Part shown: piece after piece, positions 10,938 through 20,063 of the stretch | Layout of the letters: every line of letters begins with the position of its first letter | Numbering within the stretch: the first letter of the stretch is position 1 | DNA from: Burkholderiaceae bacterium | GTDB taxonomy: Bacteria; Pseudomonadota; Gammaproteobacteria; Burkholderiales; Burkholderiaceae_E | Direction of reading: 5' to 3' | NCBI GenBank assembly: GCA_024637155.1 | Contig: JAGXFR010000037.1 | Span: forward strand, 16,527-80,526 | DNA length: 64,000 nucleotides | The notes under the pieces: generated by a model | What the model was told of the DNA's origin: nothing | The model's database searches: none | Seen by the model: the letters and a program-made list of their open reading frames with translations, nothing else | Position numbers and translations under genes: made by a program

Positions 10938-11150
10938 TCAGTACATCTTCTTGGGAAGCATCTGGCTGCGCAGACGCTTGAAGTGCCGCTTGACCGCGGC
11001 CGCTTTCTTGCGCTTGCGCTCGGCGGTCGGCTTCTCGTAGAACTCGCGCGCGCGCAGCTCGGTCAGCAAGCCCGCTTTCTCGATGGTTCGCTTGAAACGA
11101 CGCAGCGCCACATCGAACGGCTCATTCTCTTTCAGTCGGACGGTCGCCAT
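10938..11150 (-). CDS. rpsU: 30S ribosomal protein S21
   Basis: This 70-residue basic protein starts [20 protein letters not shown] and ends in a Lys/Arg-rich tail ([10 protein letters not shown]), the full length for S21. It joins the small subunit late and helps initiation. The ATG has a very strong ribosome-binding site (AGGGGGTGA) eight bases upstream, as expected for a ribosomal gene. A good sigma-70 promoter lies upstream and a terminator-like hairpin directly downstream. It is the first gene of the macromolecular synthesis operon. Confidence 0.97.
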   Translation of the reverse strand: MATVRLKENEPFDVALRRFKRTIEKAGLLTELRAREFYEKPTAERKRKKAAAVKRHFKRLRSQMLPKKMY

Positions 11151-11181
11151 TAAAAAATCACCCCCTTTCGCATAGCCCTCC

Positions 11182-11210
11182 ATTCTAGCAGCATGAATCA
11201 GTGCTCGCAA
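11182..11210 (-). promoter_or_regulatory. Sigma-70 promoter of the rpsU-yqeY-dnaG-rpoD operon
   Basis: Reading leftward, TTGCGA (-35), a 17-base spacer and TAGAAT (-10) precede rpsU by about 30 bases, a near-consensus housekeeping promoter. It is the best sigma-70 promoter I can see in the window and fits the operon's expected strong expression. Confidence 0.7.
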
Positions 11211-11279
11211 CGCCCAAGAAGACGCCCAAGAAGACGGGCCACAGAGCACCCGGTTGCCGGCCCGGTACACTGTCGCCCC

Positions 11280-12317
11280 ATGATTGTGCTTGGAATCGAG
11301 ACTTCCTGCGACGAGACCGGCGTCGCGCTCTACTGCACCGAGCGCGGGCTCCTGGCGCAGGCACTGCATTCGCAAATCGCGATGCACGAGCATTTCGGCG
11401 GGGTCGTGCCCGAACTCGCGTCGCGCGACCACGTCCGGCGCGTGCTGCCGCTCACCGAGCAGGTGCTCGCGCAGGCGGGTTGCACGCTCGACGCCCTCGA
11501 CGCCGTTGCCTATACGGCCGGGCCAGGCCTGGTCGGGGCCCTGCTCGTGGGCGCGGCCACCGCCGCGGCCCTCGCCCGCTCGCTCGACATCCCAGCCATC
11601 GGGGTCCACCACCTCGAGGGACACCTGCTCTCGCCGCTGCTCTCGAGCGACCCGCCGGCGTTCCCCTTCGTGGCGCTGCTCGTTTCGGGCGGGCACACGC
11701 AGTTGCTCGAAGTTGCAGGGGTGGGCAGCTACCGGCTGCTCGGCGAGACGCTCGACGATGCGGCGGGGGAAGCGTTCGACAAGAGCGCGAAGCTCCTCGA
11801 GCTGGGTTATCCGGGCGGACCGGCGATCGCGGCGCTGGCGGCGCAGGGTCGGCCCGGGCGCTTCTCGCTGCCCCGGCCGATGCTGCACTCGGGCGAACTG
11901 GACTTCAGCTTTAGCGGCCTGAAGACGGCCGTCCTGATCGCCGCGCGCGCGGGCCTGCCCGACGAAGCCGCGCGCGCCGACCTCGCCTGGGAAGTCCAGG
12001 AGGCGATCACCGAGGTGCTGGCGGCGAAGGCCGTTGCCGCCGTTGCGCGCACCGGCGCGAACCGGCTCGTCGTGGCCGGCGGGGTCAGCGCGAACCGGCG
12101 GCTGCGCGAGCGCCTCGAGCAGGCGCGCGCGCGCGACGGATTCGCCGTGCATTTCCCGGAACTGGAGCTGTGCACGGACAACGGGGCGATGATCGCGCTG
12201 GTCGGCGCACTGCGCCTCTCCGGGGCGATGCAGGGGGCGACCCCGGTGCGCTCTTTCGAAGTCCGACCCCGCTGGCCGCTGGCTGAACTCGCGGCCGTAG
12301 GCACCGGCGCGACCTAG
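11280..12317 (+). CDS. tsaD: tRNA N6-threonylcarbamoyladenosine transferase TsaD
   Basis: This 345-residue cytoplasmic enzyme transfers the threonylcarbamoyl group to A37 of ANN-reading tRNAs, working with TsaB, TsaC and TsaE (TsaE is encoded in this window). It starts [17 protein letters not shown], carries the metal-binding HLEGH motif near residue 107, the [10 protein letters not shown] motif, and [13 protein letters not shown] with CTDNGAMIA near the C-terminus, all typical of the Kae1/TsaD ASKHA fold. TACACT (-10-like) lies eight bases before the ATG, so the leader is very short. The stop overlaps that of the convergent ROK kinase gene in a shared CTAG. Confidence 0.97.
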   Translation: MIVLGIETSCDETGVALYCTERGLLAQALHSQIAMHEHFGGVVPELASRDHVRRVLPLTEQVLAQAGCTLDALDAVAYTAGPGLVGALLVGAATAAALARSLDIPAIGVHHLEGHLLSPLLSSDPPAFPFVALLVSGGHTQLLEVAGVGSYRLLGETLDDAAGEAFDKSAKLLELGYPGGPAIAALAAQGRPGRFSLPRPMLHSGELDFSFSGLKTAVLIAARAGLPDEAARADLAWEVQEAITEVLAAKAVAAVARTGANRLVVAGGVSANRRLRERLEQARARDGFAVHFPELELCTDNGAMIALVGALRLSGAMQGATPVRSFEVRPRWPLAELAAVGTGAT

Positions 12318-13261
12318 CCGCGGGTCCCCGCTGCCGCGGGCGACCCCGGGTCTGTCGGCAGCGGCCACAGCCACGCCGCCCCGCGCACCCCCGACGAATC
12401 GCCGTGGACACTGCGGCACAACCGGGTATCCACCCGATCCGAGAACACGTGCGCGCCCCAGTGCGCCGGCACCTCCCGGCAGAGTTCGTCGATGTTGGAC
12501 AGTCCGCCCGCGAGCACGATCACGTCCGGGTCAAGCACGTTGATCACGGTCGCGAGCGCGCGCGCCAGACGCTCGACGTAGCGCTCGAGGCTCTGCGCTG
12601 CGACGGGATCACCTGCGCGGGCAGCGGCGGCGATCTCCTCGGGCGTTCCCTGCGCCCCGCCGCGACGCCGATGGTCGGCAACGAATCCGGGGCCCGAGAG
12701 CCAGGTCTCGACGCAGCTGCTCCGGCCGCAGTAGCAGCGCGGGCCGGGAAGTTCATCGGAGCGCGGCGCGGGGAGCGGATTGTGTCCCCATTCGCCGGCG
12801 ATCGCGTTGGCGCCCACCAGCACGCGCCCGTGGACGGCAAGTCCGCCGCCGACTCCGGTTCCGAGGATCACCGCAAAGACCGTGGCGAAGCCCGCACCGG
12901 CGCCGTCGGCTGCTTCCGACATCGCCAGGCAGTTGGCGTCGTTGGCGACGCGCACCGGGCGCGCCAACGCCTGCTCGAGGTCGCGACGCAGCGCGCGCCC
13001 GTTGAGGCTGGTGGAATTGGCGTTCTTGATCCGCTGGTTCACCACCGACTCGGCGCCCGGAATCCCGACACCGACCGAACCGCGCGCCCCGAGGTCCCGC
13101 TCGGCATCGTGGACCAGCGCCGCGATCGCGGCCACCGTCGCAGGATAGTCGTCCAGCGGGGTGGCCACGCGCCGGCGCAGACGCTCGGAACCGTCCGCAG
13201 CGAGCGCAACGATCTCGATCTTCGTGCCGCCCAGGTCAACGCCGATGCGCACCGCCTTCAC
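12314..13261 (-). CDS. ROK-family sugar kinase (fructokinase/N-acetylglucosamine kinase-like)
   Basis: This 315-residue kinase has the phosphate-1 loop [14 protein letters not shown] at the N-terminus, the catalytic region [11 protein letters not shown], the [15 protein letters not shown] motif and the zinc-binding segment [17 protein letters not shown], followed by [13 protein letters not shown] kinases phosphorylate hexoses such as fructose, mannose or N-acetylglucosamine. The substrate cannot be chosen here. The likely start is a GTG ([12 protein letters not shown]) with no clear Shine-Dalgarno. It is 29 bases downstream of plsY on the same strand and converges on tsaD. Confidence 0.9.
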   Translation of the reverse strand: MKAVRIGVDLGGTKIEIVALAADGSERLRRRVATPLDDYPATVAAIAALVHDAERDLGARGSVGVGIPGAESVVNQRIKNANSTSLNGRALRRDLEQALARPVRVANDANCLAMSEAADGAGAGFATVFAVILGTGVGGGLAVHGRVLVGANAIAGEWGHNPLPAPRSDELPGPRCYCGRSSCVETWLSGPGFVADHRRRGGAQGTPEEIAAAARAGDPVAAQSLERYVERLARALATVINVLDPDVIVLAGGLSNIDELCREVPAHWGAHVFSDRVDTRLCRSVHGDSSGVRGAAWLWPLPTDPGSPAAAGTRG

Positions 13262-13290
13262 CCCGCGCCGTGATCGCGCGCCGCGACGCC

Positions 13291-13905
13291 TCAGTGCCGC
13301 GCGCCACCGATGCGCTTCTCCTTGCCCGCCATCAAGCGCCCGACATTCTCCCAGTGCCGGTACAGCAGCAGGATGCTGATCGTGAGCACCCCGAACGCCC
13401 TGGCGTCGAACCCGAAGAGAAACATGTAGAAGAAGGGCGCGAACCCCGCCGCGACCAGCGACGCGAGCGAGGAGATGCGGAAGAAGTACGCGATGATCAC
13501 CCAGGTGAGCACGGTGGCGAATCCCAGCCACAGGTTGAATGCAAGGAGCACGCCGGCCGCAGTGGCCACGCCCTTGCCTCCCTTGAAACCGTGGTACAGC
13601 GGGTAGAGGTGTCCGAGGAAGACGGCGATCCCCACCAGCGCGATCGTGGCATCGCCAAATCCGAAGCGCGCCGCGTAGTACAGCGCGAGCGCAACCGCGA
13701 GCCAGCCCTTCGCGCCGTCCCCCAGCAGGGTGAGCGCGGCCGCGGTCTTGTTTCCGGTGCGCAGCACGTTGGTCGCGCCCGGGTTTTTCGAACCGTAGGT
13801 GCGCGGGTCCGCCATACCGAATGCCCGGCTGATCACCACCGCGAACGAAACCGAACCCAACAGGTAGGCGAGCGCGATCGCCACCAGGCTGAACAGCGTT
13901 TCCAT
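13291..13905 (-). CDS. plsY: Glycerol-3-phosphate acyltransferase PlsY
   Basis: This 204-residue integral membrane enzyme uses acyl-phosphate to acylate sn-glycerol-3-phosphate, the first step of phospholipid synthesis. The signature [16 protein letters not shown] occurs near residue 38, with [20 protein letters not shown] near residue 100 and five or so hydrophobic helices. The ATG has GGGAGAG upstream. It lies in a same-strand run with ybaK and xerD (14 bases after ybaK). Confidence 0.96.
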   Translation of the reverse strand: METLFSLVAIALAYLLGSVSFAVVISRAFGMADPRTYGSKNPGATNVLRTGNKTAAALTLLGDGAKGWLAVALALYYAARFGFGDATIALVGIAVFLGHLYPLYHGFKGGKGVATAAGVLLAFNLWLGFATVLTWVIIAYFFRISSLASLVAAGFAPFFYMFLFGFDARAFGVLTISILLLYRHWENVGRLMAGKEKRIGGARH

Positions 13906-13919
13906 TCGTCTCTCCCGGG

Positions 13920-14408
13920 TCAATCCCTGAGCGCGCAGTGTACCGGCTGCGCGCCCAGCAGGTCGATGAAGCGATGCGGCGCGATGCTCAAAAGGTACCC
14001 GCGCCGACCTCCGTTGACGTAAATCTCCTCGAGTTCCAGGATTCCCGCCTCGACGTAAACGGGCAGCGGCTTGCGCATCCCGAAGGGCGAGGTTCCCCCG
14101 ACCTGGTAGCCGGTGTGGCGCTGCGCGACATCGGGGCGGCACGCTTCGATCGCCTTGCGCGCAGTCTGACGCGCGAGATTCTTCGTCGACACCTTGCAGT
14201 CGCCGTGCATCAGCACCACCAGCGGCTGGCGCGCCTCATCCTGCATCACCAGGGTCTTGACGACCGCATGCTCGTCGAGCCCGAGCTGGCGCGCCGATTC
14301 GGCCGTGCCCCCGTGCTCGATCCAGGCGTAGACGTGTTCCCCGAAGGGAACGTTGCTGCGCCGCAGGAACTGCGTCGCCGGTGTTTCCGAAACCCCGCGC
14401 CCCATCAT
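13920..14408 (-). CDS. ybaK: Cys-tRNA(Pro)/aminoacyl-tRNA deacylase, YbaK/EbsC type
   Basis: This 162-residue YbaK-domain editing enzyme hydrolyses mischarged Cys-tRNA(Pro). Conserved blocks are VVKTLVM, the catalytic lysine region [28 protein letters not shown] and [15 protein letters not shown]. The start is one of two adjacent ATGs that overlap the xerD stop (ATGATGA arrangement), so the two genes are translationally coupled. I annotate the first ATG. Confidence 0.93.
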   Translation of the reverse strand: MMGRGVSETPATQFLRRSNVPFGEHVYAWIEHGGTAESARQLGLDEHAVVKTLVMQDEARQPLVVLMHGDCKVSTKNLARQTARKAIEACRPDVAQRHTGYQVGGTSPFGMRKPLPVYVEAGILELEEIYVNGGRRGYLLSIAPHRFIDLLGAQPVHCALRD

Positions 14409-15322
14409 CCCCTCGGGTGGTGTTCGGCGTGCAGCGTCTTGAGGCGCGCGCTCGCAATGTGCGTGTAGATCTGGGTGGTCGAGATGTCCGCGTGGCCGAG
14501 CAGCAGCTGGACCACGCGCAGGTCGGCGCCATGGTTGAGCAGGTGCGTGGCAAAGGCGTGGCGCAGCGTGTGCGGCGACAGCGGCGCCTCGATCCCGGCG
14601 AGGCGCGCATAGCGCTTGACCAGCGTCCAGAACATCTGGCGCGTCATCGCGTCGCCGCGACGCGTGACGAAGAGCGCGTCGCAGCTGCGCCGCGCGAGCA
14701 GCGCCGGGCGCGCGCTGGCGAGATAGCGCGTGATCCAGTCCTGCGCCTCCGCACCCAGGGGCACGAGGCGCTCCTTGTTGCCCTTGCCGATCGCGCGCAC
14801 CACCCCCTCGTTCAAGCCCACCTCGACGGTGCGCAGCCCGACCAGTTCCGAGACGCGCAAGCCCGTCGCGTAAAGCGTTTCCAGCATGGCCCGATCGCGC
14901 AGCCCGAGTTCGGCGTCGGTGTCGGGGGCCGCAAGCAGCGCTTCGACCTGGCGCTCCGAGAGCGTCTTGGGAAAACGGGGCGGCTGGCGCGCCGAGCGCA
15001 CGTGCAGCGTCGGATCCGTCTCGCGCAGTTGCTGGCGCACAAGGTAGCGAAAGAAGCGCCGAAACACGGTGAGTCGGCGGTTTGCGCTCGTCGCCCGCGA
15101 GGACGGGTGACGCGCCGTCATGTACGCGTGCAAATCCACCGTCTCCACCGCGCCGAGCAGGATACCGCGTTGCTCGTGGAACCAGCGCGCGCCGGCCTCG
15201 AGATCGCGCCGGTACGCGAGCAGCGTGTTGCGGGCGAGGCCGTCCTCGAGCCACAACGCCTCGCAAAACTGCTCGATGCGCCGCGCGTCCTCGGGGTCGA
15301 CCCCGTGGCCTTCCGTAGTCGT
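14405..15322 (-). CDS. xerD: Site-specific tyrosine recombinase XerD, probable ACG start
   Basis: XerD with XerC resolves chromosome dimers at dif. The catalytic residues are all present: Arg in TGLRVSELVGL, Lys in GKGNKERLVPLG, HxxR in SPHTLRHAFATHLLNHG, His in LLLGH and Tyr in STTQIYTH. Homology to XerD clearly continues upstream of the only standard start in frame (a TTG at 15256) through IEQFCEALWLEDG. No ATG, GTG or TTG exists further upstream, but an ACG at 15322 lies seven bases after a perfect GGAGG, giving 305 residues (usual length about 300). I annotate the ACG; a sequencing error of a true ATG is the alternative. The stop overlaps ybaK. Confidence 0.85.
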   Translation of the reverse strand, partial: TTTEGHGVDPEDARRIEQFCEALWLEDGLARNTLLAYRRDLEAGARWFHEQRGILLGAVETVDLHAYMTARHPSSRATSANRRLTVFRRFFRYLVRQQLRETDPTLHVRSARQPPRFPKTLSERQVEALLAAPDTDAELGLRDRAMLETLYATGLRVSELVGLRTVEVGLNEGVVRAIGKGNKERLVPLGAEAQDWITRYLASARPALLARRSCDALFVTRRGDAMTRQMFWTLVKRYARLAGIEAPLSPHTLRHAFATHLLNHGADLRVVQLLLGHADISTTQIYTHIASARLKTLHAEHHPRG

Positions 15323-15386
15323 GCTCCGTCCTCCGTTGCGCCGCTCGCCGTGCGCGCGTTCGCGGTCCGGATCCGGCGCGTCGCGC

Positions 15387-15956
15387 TCAAGCGCCGATCA
15401 GGCCCTTCTTCATGTCGCCATCGGCGGGACTCTCGCCGATGAAGATGCGCAGCACCGCCGTGTAGAAATCCTCGCCGGCGATCGGCTGTCCCTTCGGCTG
15501 CCCGTTGAGCGAGATGCGTGTGCCCCCATCGACGAGCTCGATGTCGACGGTATCGCCCTTCTTTGCGACACCGACCGCGTTCATGGTCGCGGTGAGCTGT
15601 TCGATCTGCGGCTTCATCGCCGCGAGCTGTGCCTCGGTATGGTTCTTCTCGATTCCGTCGGTGAACGCCTTGGTCATGCGCTCGGCCGAGAGTTCCATCA
15701 GCATCTTCATCGAGAGGCGCCGCGGCCCCTTCTGGGCGAGCAGCGCGGCGGGCGTGCGCGCCTTCTCCGGAACGTACAACCCGGCCACATATGCCTTGAT
15801 GAAGAACATCGAGCGCAGCCCGAGCCCGTTGAGCTGCAGCGTCTTGCCGCCGACCACCGCGCTCTCGTCGAACTTCACGCCCGCGAGTTCGGTCGCGTGC
15901 ACCGGGGTCGCGGCCACCACCAATGCGGCCAGTGCCGCGGCGAAAAGCTGTTTCAT
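15387..15956 (-). CDS. Periplasmic chalcone-isomerase-like domain protein
   Basis: This 189-residue protein has a clear Sec signal peptide (KQLFAAALAALVVAATPVHA, cleaved near residue 22). It is followed by a chalcone_isomerase-like domain: GLGLRSMFFIKAYVAGLYVPEK, then GPRRLSMKMLMELSAERMTKAF and ending GEDFYTAVLRIFIGESPADGDMKKGLIG. This bacterial family is common in betaproteobacteria, is exported, and has no assigned enzyme activity; fatty-acid or lipid binding has been suggested for the fold. It lies 64 bases upstream of xerD on the same strand. Confidence 0.85.
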   Translation of the reverse strand: MKQLFAAALAALVVAATPVHATELAGVKFDESAVVGGKTLQLNGLGLRSMFFIKAYVAGLYVPEKARTPAALLAQKGPRRLSMKMLMELSAERMTKAFTDGIEKNHTEAQLAAMKPQIEQLTATMNAVGVAKKGDTVDIELVDGGTRISLNGQPKGQPIAGEDFYTAVLRIFIGESPADGDMKKGLIGA

Positions 15957-16086
15957 TTCCGTTCTCCGTCCCGCCATCGTTGCGCCAGGGTTCCGCCGGC
16001 GCGCGGCCTTGTGACCGCACTATAGCGGGAAATACGCGCCGCCGTCGGTGCGTGCTCCGCTACACTTCGGGGGCAATTCGACCGCC

Positions 16087-17004
16087 ATGGACACGATCGC
16101 CCTCCTCTACCCCGACCTCGCGTTGATCGCGTTCGGCTTCGCGCTGCGACGCTGGAGCGGATGGGACGCCGCGTTCTGGTCCGGACTTGAGCGGCTGGTC
16201 TACTTCGTGTTGTTCCCCGCCCTGCTGTTCAACTCGATCCTGCGCACGCCGCTCACGATCGGCTCGGCCGCGCCCGCGGTATCCGTGGCGCTCGCCGCGG
16301 TGTTGCTGGGAATCGGGCTCTCGTACCTGGCGCGCCCGATCCTGCGACCGCAGGCGAAGCTCTTCGCCTCCGGAGCGCAGTGCGGATTCCGCTTCAACTC
16401 CTACGTCGCGCTGGCGCTCTCACAACGCATCGGCGGCGAGCCGGGGCTGGCGCTGTGCGCGGTGATCGTCGGCTTTGTTGTGCCGACGTGCAACATCGGC
16501 GCCGTCTACCCGCTGGCCCGCCACGCCGGCACCGGTTTTCTGCGTGAACTGGTGCGCAACCCGCTGATCCTGGCCACGGTCGCAGGCCTGGCGGGCAATG
16601 CCGCGGGACTCGAACTGCCGCACGCCGTCGCGGCAACCGTCGGGCGGCTCGGCAGCGCGGCGCTCGCGCTGGGCCTGCTTGCCGTGGGCGCAGGACTCAC
16701 CATCTCGGAGGGCTTCCAGCCCGACGCCCCGATCCGGCGAGGAGCGCGCAGTCTTGCAGTCTGGTTCACCACCGTCAAGCTCGTGGCGATGCCGGGCTTC
16801 GCCCTGCTGCTCGCGACCCTCCTGCCGCTGGACCCGCCGACCGCGCAGATCGTGGTGATGTTTGCCGCGATGCCGACCGCCTCGAGCGCCTACATCCTCG
16901 CGACGCGCATGGGCGGGGATGGTCCCTTCGTCGCGTTCCTGATCACGGTCTCGATGCTCGCCTCGCTGCCCGCGCTGCCCTTCTGGCTCTCCTGGGTGCG
17001 CTAG
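16087..17004 (+). CDS. AEC-family auxin efflux carrier-like transporter
   Basis: This 305-residue protein has about ten hydrophobic segments in two inverted halves and matches the bacterial AEC family (malate/auxin efflux carrier fold). Visible family features are FPALLFNSILRTP near residue 45 and the C-terminal FAAMPTASSAYILATRMGGD. Substrates are usually dicarboxylates or amino-acid-like anions; none can be assigned. TACACT, a -10-like hexamer, lies 20 bases before the ATG. It converges on queG with a 29-base gap. Confidence 0.88.
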   Translation: MDTIALLYPDLALIAFGFALRRWSGWDAAFWSGLERLVYFVLFPALLFNSILRTPLTIGSAAPAVSVALAAVLLGIGLSYLARPILRPQAKLFASGAQCGFRFNSYVALALSQRIGGEPGLALCAVIVGFVVPTCNIGAVYPLARHAGTGFLRELVRNPLILATVAGLAGNAAGLELPHAVAATVGRLGSAALALGLLAVGAGLTISEGFQPDAPIRRGARSLAVWFTTVKLVAMPGFALLLATLLPLDPPTAQIVVMFAAMPTASSAYILATRMGGDGPFVAFLITVSMLASLPALPFWLSWVR

Positions 17005-17033
17005 CACCCGCGGCACCTGCGCCGCGACCCGCG

Positions 17034-18119
17034 CTACAGCGCCGCGTGACGCCGCAGCGCCCACGCGACATGCTCGCGCACCAGTTCCGAAGCGTCGTCG
17101 CTGCGTGCGCGCAGCGCGGCGACAGCGCGTTCCCGATCCGTCGCCGGCACGCCGGCGCGCGCCTGATTGCCCAGCGCCACGGCGACATTGCGCAGCCAAT
17201 GCTCGTAACCGATGCGCGCGATCGCCGAACCGGCCATGCGTGACTGGAATTCGGATCCGGTCCAGCCGAAGAGATCGACCAGTTCGGCGGTGTCGAGTCC
17301 GTTGCGCGGTGCGAAATCCGGCAGCGTCGCCGGCTGCGCCCAGCGGTTCCACGGGCAGATCAGCTGACAGTCGTCGCAACCGAAGACCCGGTTGCCGATC
17401 AGCGCACGCAGCCCCTCCGGAATCGCGCCTTTGAGTTCGATGGTCAGGTAGGAAATGCAGCGATTTGCGTCGAGCAGATAGGGCGCGACGATCGCCCCGG
17501 TCGGGCAAACGGTGATGCACCGGTTGCACGTGCCGCAGTGCTCGTCGACCGGCACGTCGGAGGGCAGTGCGAGATCGGTGTAGAGCGCGCCGAGGAAGAA
17601 GGTGGAACCGCGCGCGCGATCGAGCAGCAGCGTGTGCTTGCCGCGCCAGCCGAGCCCCGCCTTGCGCGCGAGTTCCACCTCCATCACCGGCGCGGAATCG
17701 CAAAAGGCCCGGTATCCGAAAGCGCCGACTTGCCCGGTGATCCGGTCGGCGAGGCGCTGGAGACGATTGCGCACCAGACGATGGTAGTCGCGGCCCAGCG
17801 CGTAGCGCGACACGTAGCCGCGCTGTGGATCGTCGACATTGGCCCACGCCTGGCGCACCCAGTCGGGGTCCTGCGGAGCGTAGTCGATCGCCACCATGAT
17901 GGCGCTCACCGCTCCCGGCACCAGCCGCGCCGGCGCACAGCGCTGTTCCAGGTGGCGTCGCAGGTAGTCCATCTCGCCGTGAAACCCGCCGGCGAGCCAG
18001 TCACGCAATCCCTGCGTCGCCTCGCCGAGTTCCAGGTCGGCAATTCCGAAACCGGTGAACCCGAGTTCGCGGGCCCAGGTTTCGAGCTGATCGCGTTCAG
18101 GCAAGGTCGTGCACTTCAT
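17034..18119 (-). CDS. queG: Epoxyqueuosine reductase QueG
   Basis: This 361-residue cobalamin and iron-sulfur enzyme carries out the last step of queuosine synthesis in tRNA. Two 4Fe-4S motifs are intact: CGTCNRCITVCPTGAI and CDDCQLICPWNRW. The N-terminal DUF1730 segment has DYLRRHLEQRCAPARLVPGA. The C-terminus carries a HEAT-like element ending in LVREHVAWALRRH. The start follows GGAGACGAG. It is divergent from tsaE with only 47 bases between start codons, so the promoters must overlap. Confidence 0.95.
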   Translation of the reverse strand: MKCTTLPERDQLETWARELGFTGFGIADLELGEATQGLRDWLAGGFHGEMDYLRRHLEQRCAPARLVPGAVSAIMVAIDYAPQDPDWVRQAWANVDDPQRGYVSRYALGRDYHRLVRNRLQRLADRITGQVGAFGYRAFCDSAPVMEVELARKAGLGWRGKHTLLLDRARGSTFFLGALYTDLALPSDVPVDEHCGTCNRCITVCPTGAIVAPYLLDANRCISYLTIELKGAIPEGLRALIGNRVFGCDDCQLICPWNRWAQPATLPDFAPRNGLDTAELVDLFGWTGSEFQSRMAGSAIARIGYEHWLRNVAVALGNQARAGVPATDRERAVAALRARSDDASELVREHVAWALRRHAAL

Positions 18120-18166
18120 CTCTCGTCTCCCGAGACACGGTTTGGACCGATAATTCGGGACGCACC

Positions 18167-18709
18167 ATGAGTGATTCTGCCCGAACCCAACCCCCGGCCA
18201 CGCGCGCGCCGCAGCCCCTGGCCATATGCCGCGCCGAACTGGCCGATGAAAGCGCCACCTCTGCGCTCGCCGGTGCGCTCGCGCCGCTGCTCGAGACGGG
18301 CTTCGTGATGTTCCTCTCCGGTGAACTGGGCTCGGGCAAAACGAGTTTCGCACGCGCACTGCTCCGAGCCCTTGGCCACACTGGCCGTGTCCGAAGTCCC
18401 ACATTCACCCTCGTTGAACCTTATAATCTTTCCAGCTTCGAGCTGTATCACTTTGATTTTTATCGATTCACGACAGATGACGAGTGGCGGGAAAGCGGTT
18501 TTGACGAATTCATCGGTGGTCCGTGCGTGGCCCTCATCGAGTGGCCGGAACGCGGTGCCGCCGGCCTGCCCGCGCCCGACCTTCACCTGCGCCTCGCATA
18601 TCGCGACGCCGGGCCACAAGGGCGCACGGCGCAAGGGGAAGCCTACAGCCAGCGGGGGCTCGCGTGCCTGAACGCAGCGTGCGCCGCCGGCTGCTGCAAT
18701 TCGGCCTGA
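18167..18709 (+). CDS. tsaE: tRNA threonylcarbamoyladenosine biosynthesis ATPase TsaE
   Basis: This 180-residue ATPase works with TsaB-TsaD in t6A synthesis. It has the P-loop SGELGSGKTSFARALLRALG near residue 52, VRSPTFTLVEPY, the HFDFYR segment and the LIEWPERG motif. A patch of about 100 bases around 18400-18500 is clearly less GC-rich than the rest of the gene (it encodes FTLVEPYNLSSFELYHFDFY). The gene overlaps the start of amiC by 46 bases. A -10-like GATAAT lies 12 bases before the ATG. Confidence 0.95.
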   Translation: MSDSARTQPPATRAPQPLAICRAELADESATSALAGALAPLLETGFVMFLSGELGSGKTSFARALLRALGHTGRVRSPTFTLVEPYNLSSFELYHFDFYRFTTDDEWRESGFDEFIGGPCVALIEWPERGAAGLPAPDLHLRLAYRDAGPQGRTAQGEAYSQRGLACLNAACAAGCCNSA

Positions 18710-20040
18710 CGAGTCCGCTCTTCGCGCTCGACCTGCCGCTCGCGCATGCCGCCGCAATCGTCGCGGTGCGCGTCTGGCCCGCCCGCGACTACACGCGCGT
18801 CACGCTGGAGCTCGACCGCGAGCTCAAGTTCAGCCACGCGCTGCTCGCCAATCCCACCCGGCTGATGGTCGATCTGGAGGAACTGGAGCTCGATCCGGAA
18901 CTGCGCGATCTCGTCGCCAAGGTGAAGCCCGACGACCCGTACATCGAGCAGGTGCGCGTCGGCCAGAACCGTCCGGGCGTGGTGCGCATCGTCTTCGACC
19001 TGAAAACCCCGATCGAACCGCGGCTCTTCGCGCTCGAGCCGGTGGCGAATTACCGGCACCGGCTGGTGATCGACCTGCACCCGCTCGTTCCCCGCGATCC
19101 GCTGCAGGCATTGCTCGAGCAGGTCCAGCGCGACGAGCCGGCGGGCAAGCCAGCGATCGCGGCCACCGCGCCGCGACCGCCAAGTGGCGGCGAACCCGCG
19201 GGAACGGCTGCGGCGCGACCCTCTGGCGAGAGCGACCCGCTCGCCGGGCTGATCCGCGAACGGGGCAGCAAGTCCGAGGCCATCCCCGCCCCGCCGCCGA
19301 CCGATGTCGCGCGCGCAAAGCGCACGGACGCCGCACGCCTGATGACGATCGCCATCGACGCGGGACACGGCGGCGAGGATCCCGGAGCGGTTGGGCGCGG
19401 CGGCACGCGCGAGAAGGACGTCGTGCTGGCGATCGCGCGGGAGCTGCGCGCGCTGATCAGCGCCGAGCGCAACGTGCGCGCATTCATGACGCGTGACGGC
19501 GACTACTTCGTGCCGCTGTCGACGCGCGTGGCCAAGGCGCGCCGCGTGCAGGCGGACCTGTTCGTGTCGATTCACGCCGATGCGTTCGTCGAACCGCACG
19601 CGCGCGGCGCGTCGGTCTATGTGCTCTCCGAAGGGGGCGCCAGCAGCACCGCCGCGCGGTGGCTCGCCAACCGCGAGAACCAGGCGGATGTCGTCGGCGG
19701 CGTCGACCTGACCCGGCGCGACCGCGAGGCCGCGCAGGTGCTGCTCGATCTCTCGACCACCGACCAGATTCGCCAGAGCAGCCGCCTGGGCGGCATCGTG
19801 CTCGCCCAGTTGCGCGGAGTCGGCAGACTGCACAAGCCCGACGTCGAGCGCGCCGGATTCGCCGTGCTGCGCGCCCCCGACATTCCGTCGATCCTCGTCG
19901 AGACCGCCTTCATCAGCAATCCGCAGGAGGAGCGCCGGCTGTCCGACCCGCGCTACCAGCGCAGTGTCGCGCGAGCGGTTTTTGACGGCGTGCGCGTGTA
20001 CCTGCGCAAACACCCGCCGCCGCCCCGCCCACCGGCCTGA
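18664..20040 (+). CDS. amiC: N-acetylmuramoyl-L-alanine amidase AmiC
   Basis: This 458-residue periplasmic amidase cleaves septal peptidoglycan for daughter-cell separation. The N-terminus has an RRR-containing export signal (SVRRRLLQFG, Tat-like), then an AMIN domain (residues about 35-150) for septal targeting, a Pro/Ala-rich linker, and the Amidase_3 domain with the zinc ligands in IAIDAGHGGEDPGAVG, FVSIHADAF and the catalytic Glu in SILVETAFISNPQEE. The start is a GTG preceded by GGGGG inside the end of tsaE, the order usually seen in proteobacteria (tsaE-amiC-mutL-miaA). dedA lies on the opposite strand between amiC and mutL here. Confidence 0.94.
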   Translation: MPERSVRRRLLQFGLTSPLFALDLPLAHAAAIVAVRVWPARDYTRVTLELDRELKFSHALLANPTRLMVDLEELELDPELRDLVAKVKPDDPYIEQVRVGQNRPGVVRIVFDLKTPIEPRLFALEPVANYRHRLVIDLHPLVPRDPLQALLEQVQRDEPAGKPAIAATAPRPPSGGEPAGTAAARPSGESDPLAGLIRERGSKSEAIPAPPPTDVARAKRTDAARLMTIAIDAGHGGEDPGAVGRGGTREKDVVLAIARELRALISAERNVRAFMTRDGDYFVPLSTRVAKARRVQADLFVSIHADAFVEPHARGASVYVLSEGGASSTAARWLANRENQADVVGGVDLTRRDREAAQVLLDLSTTDQIRQSSRLGGIVLAQLRGVGRLHKPDVERAGFAVLRAPDIPSILVETAFISNPQEERRLSDPRYQRSVARAVFDGVRVYLRKHPPPPRPPA

Positions 20041-20063
20041 ACGGGGCAGCCGGCAGCAGCGCG

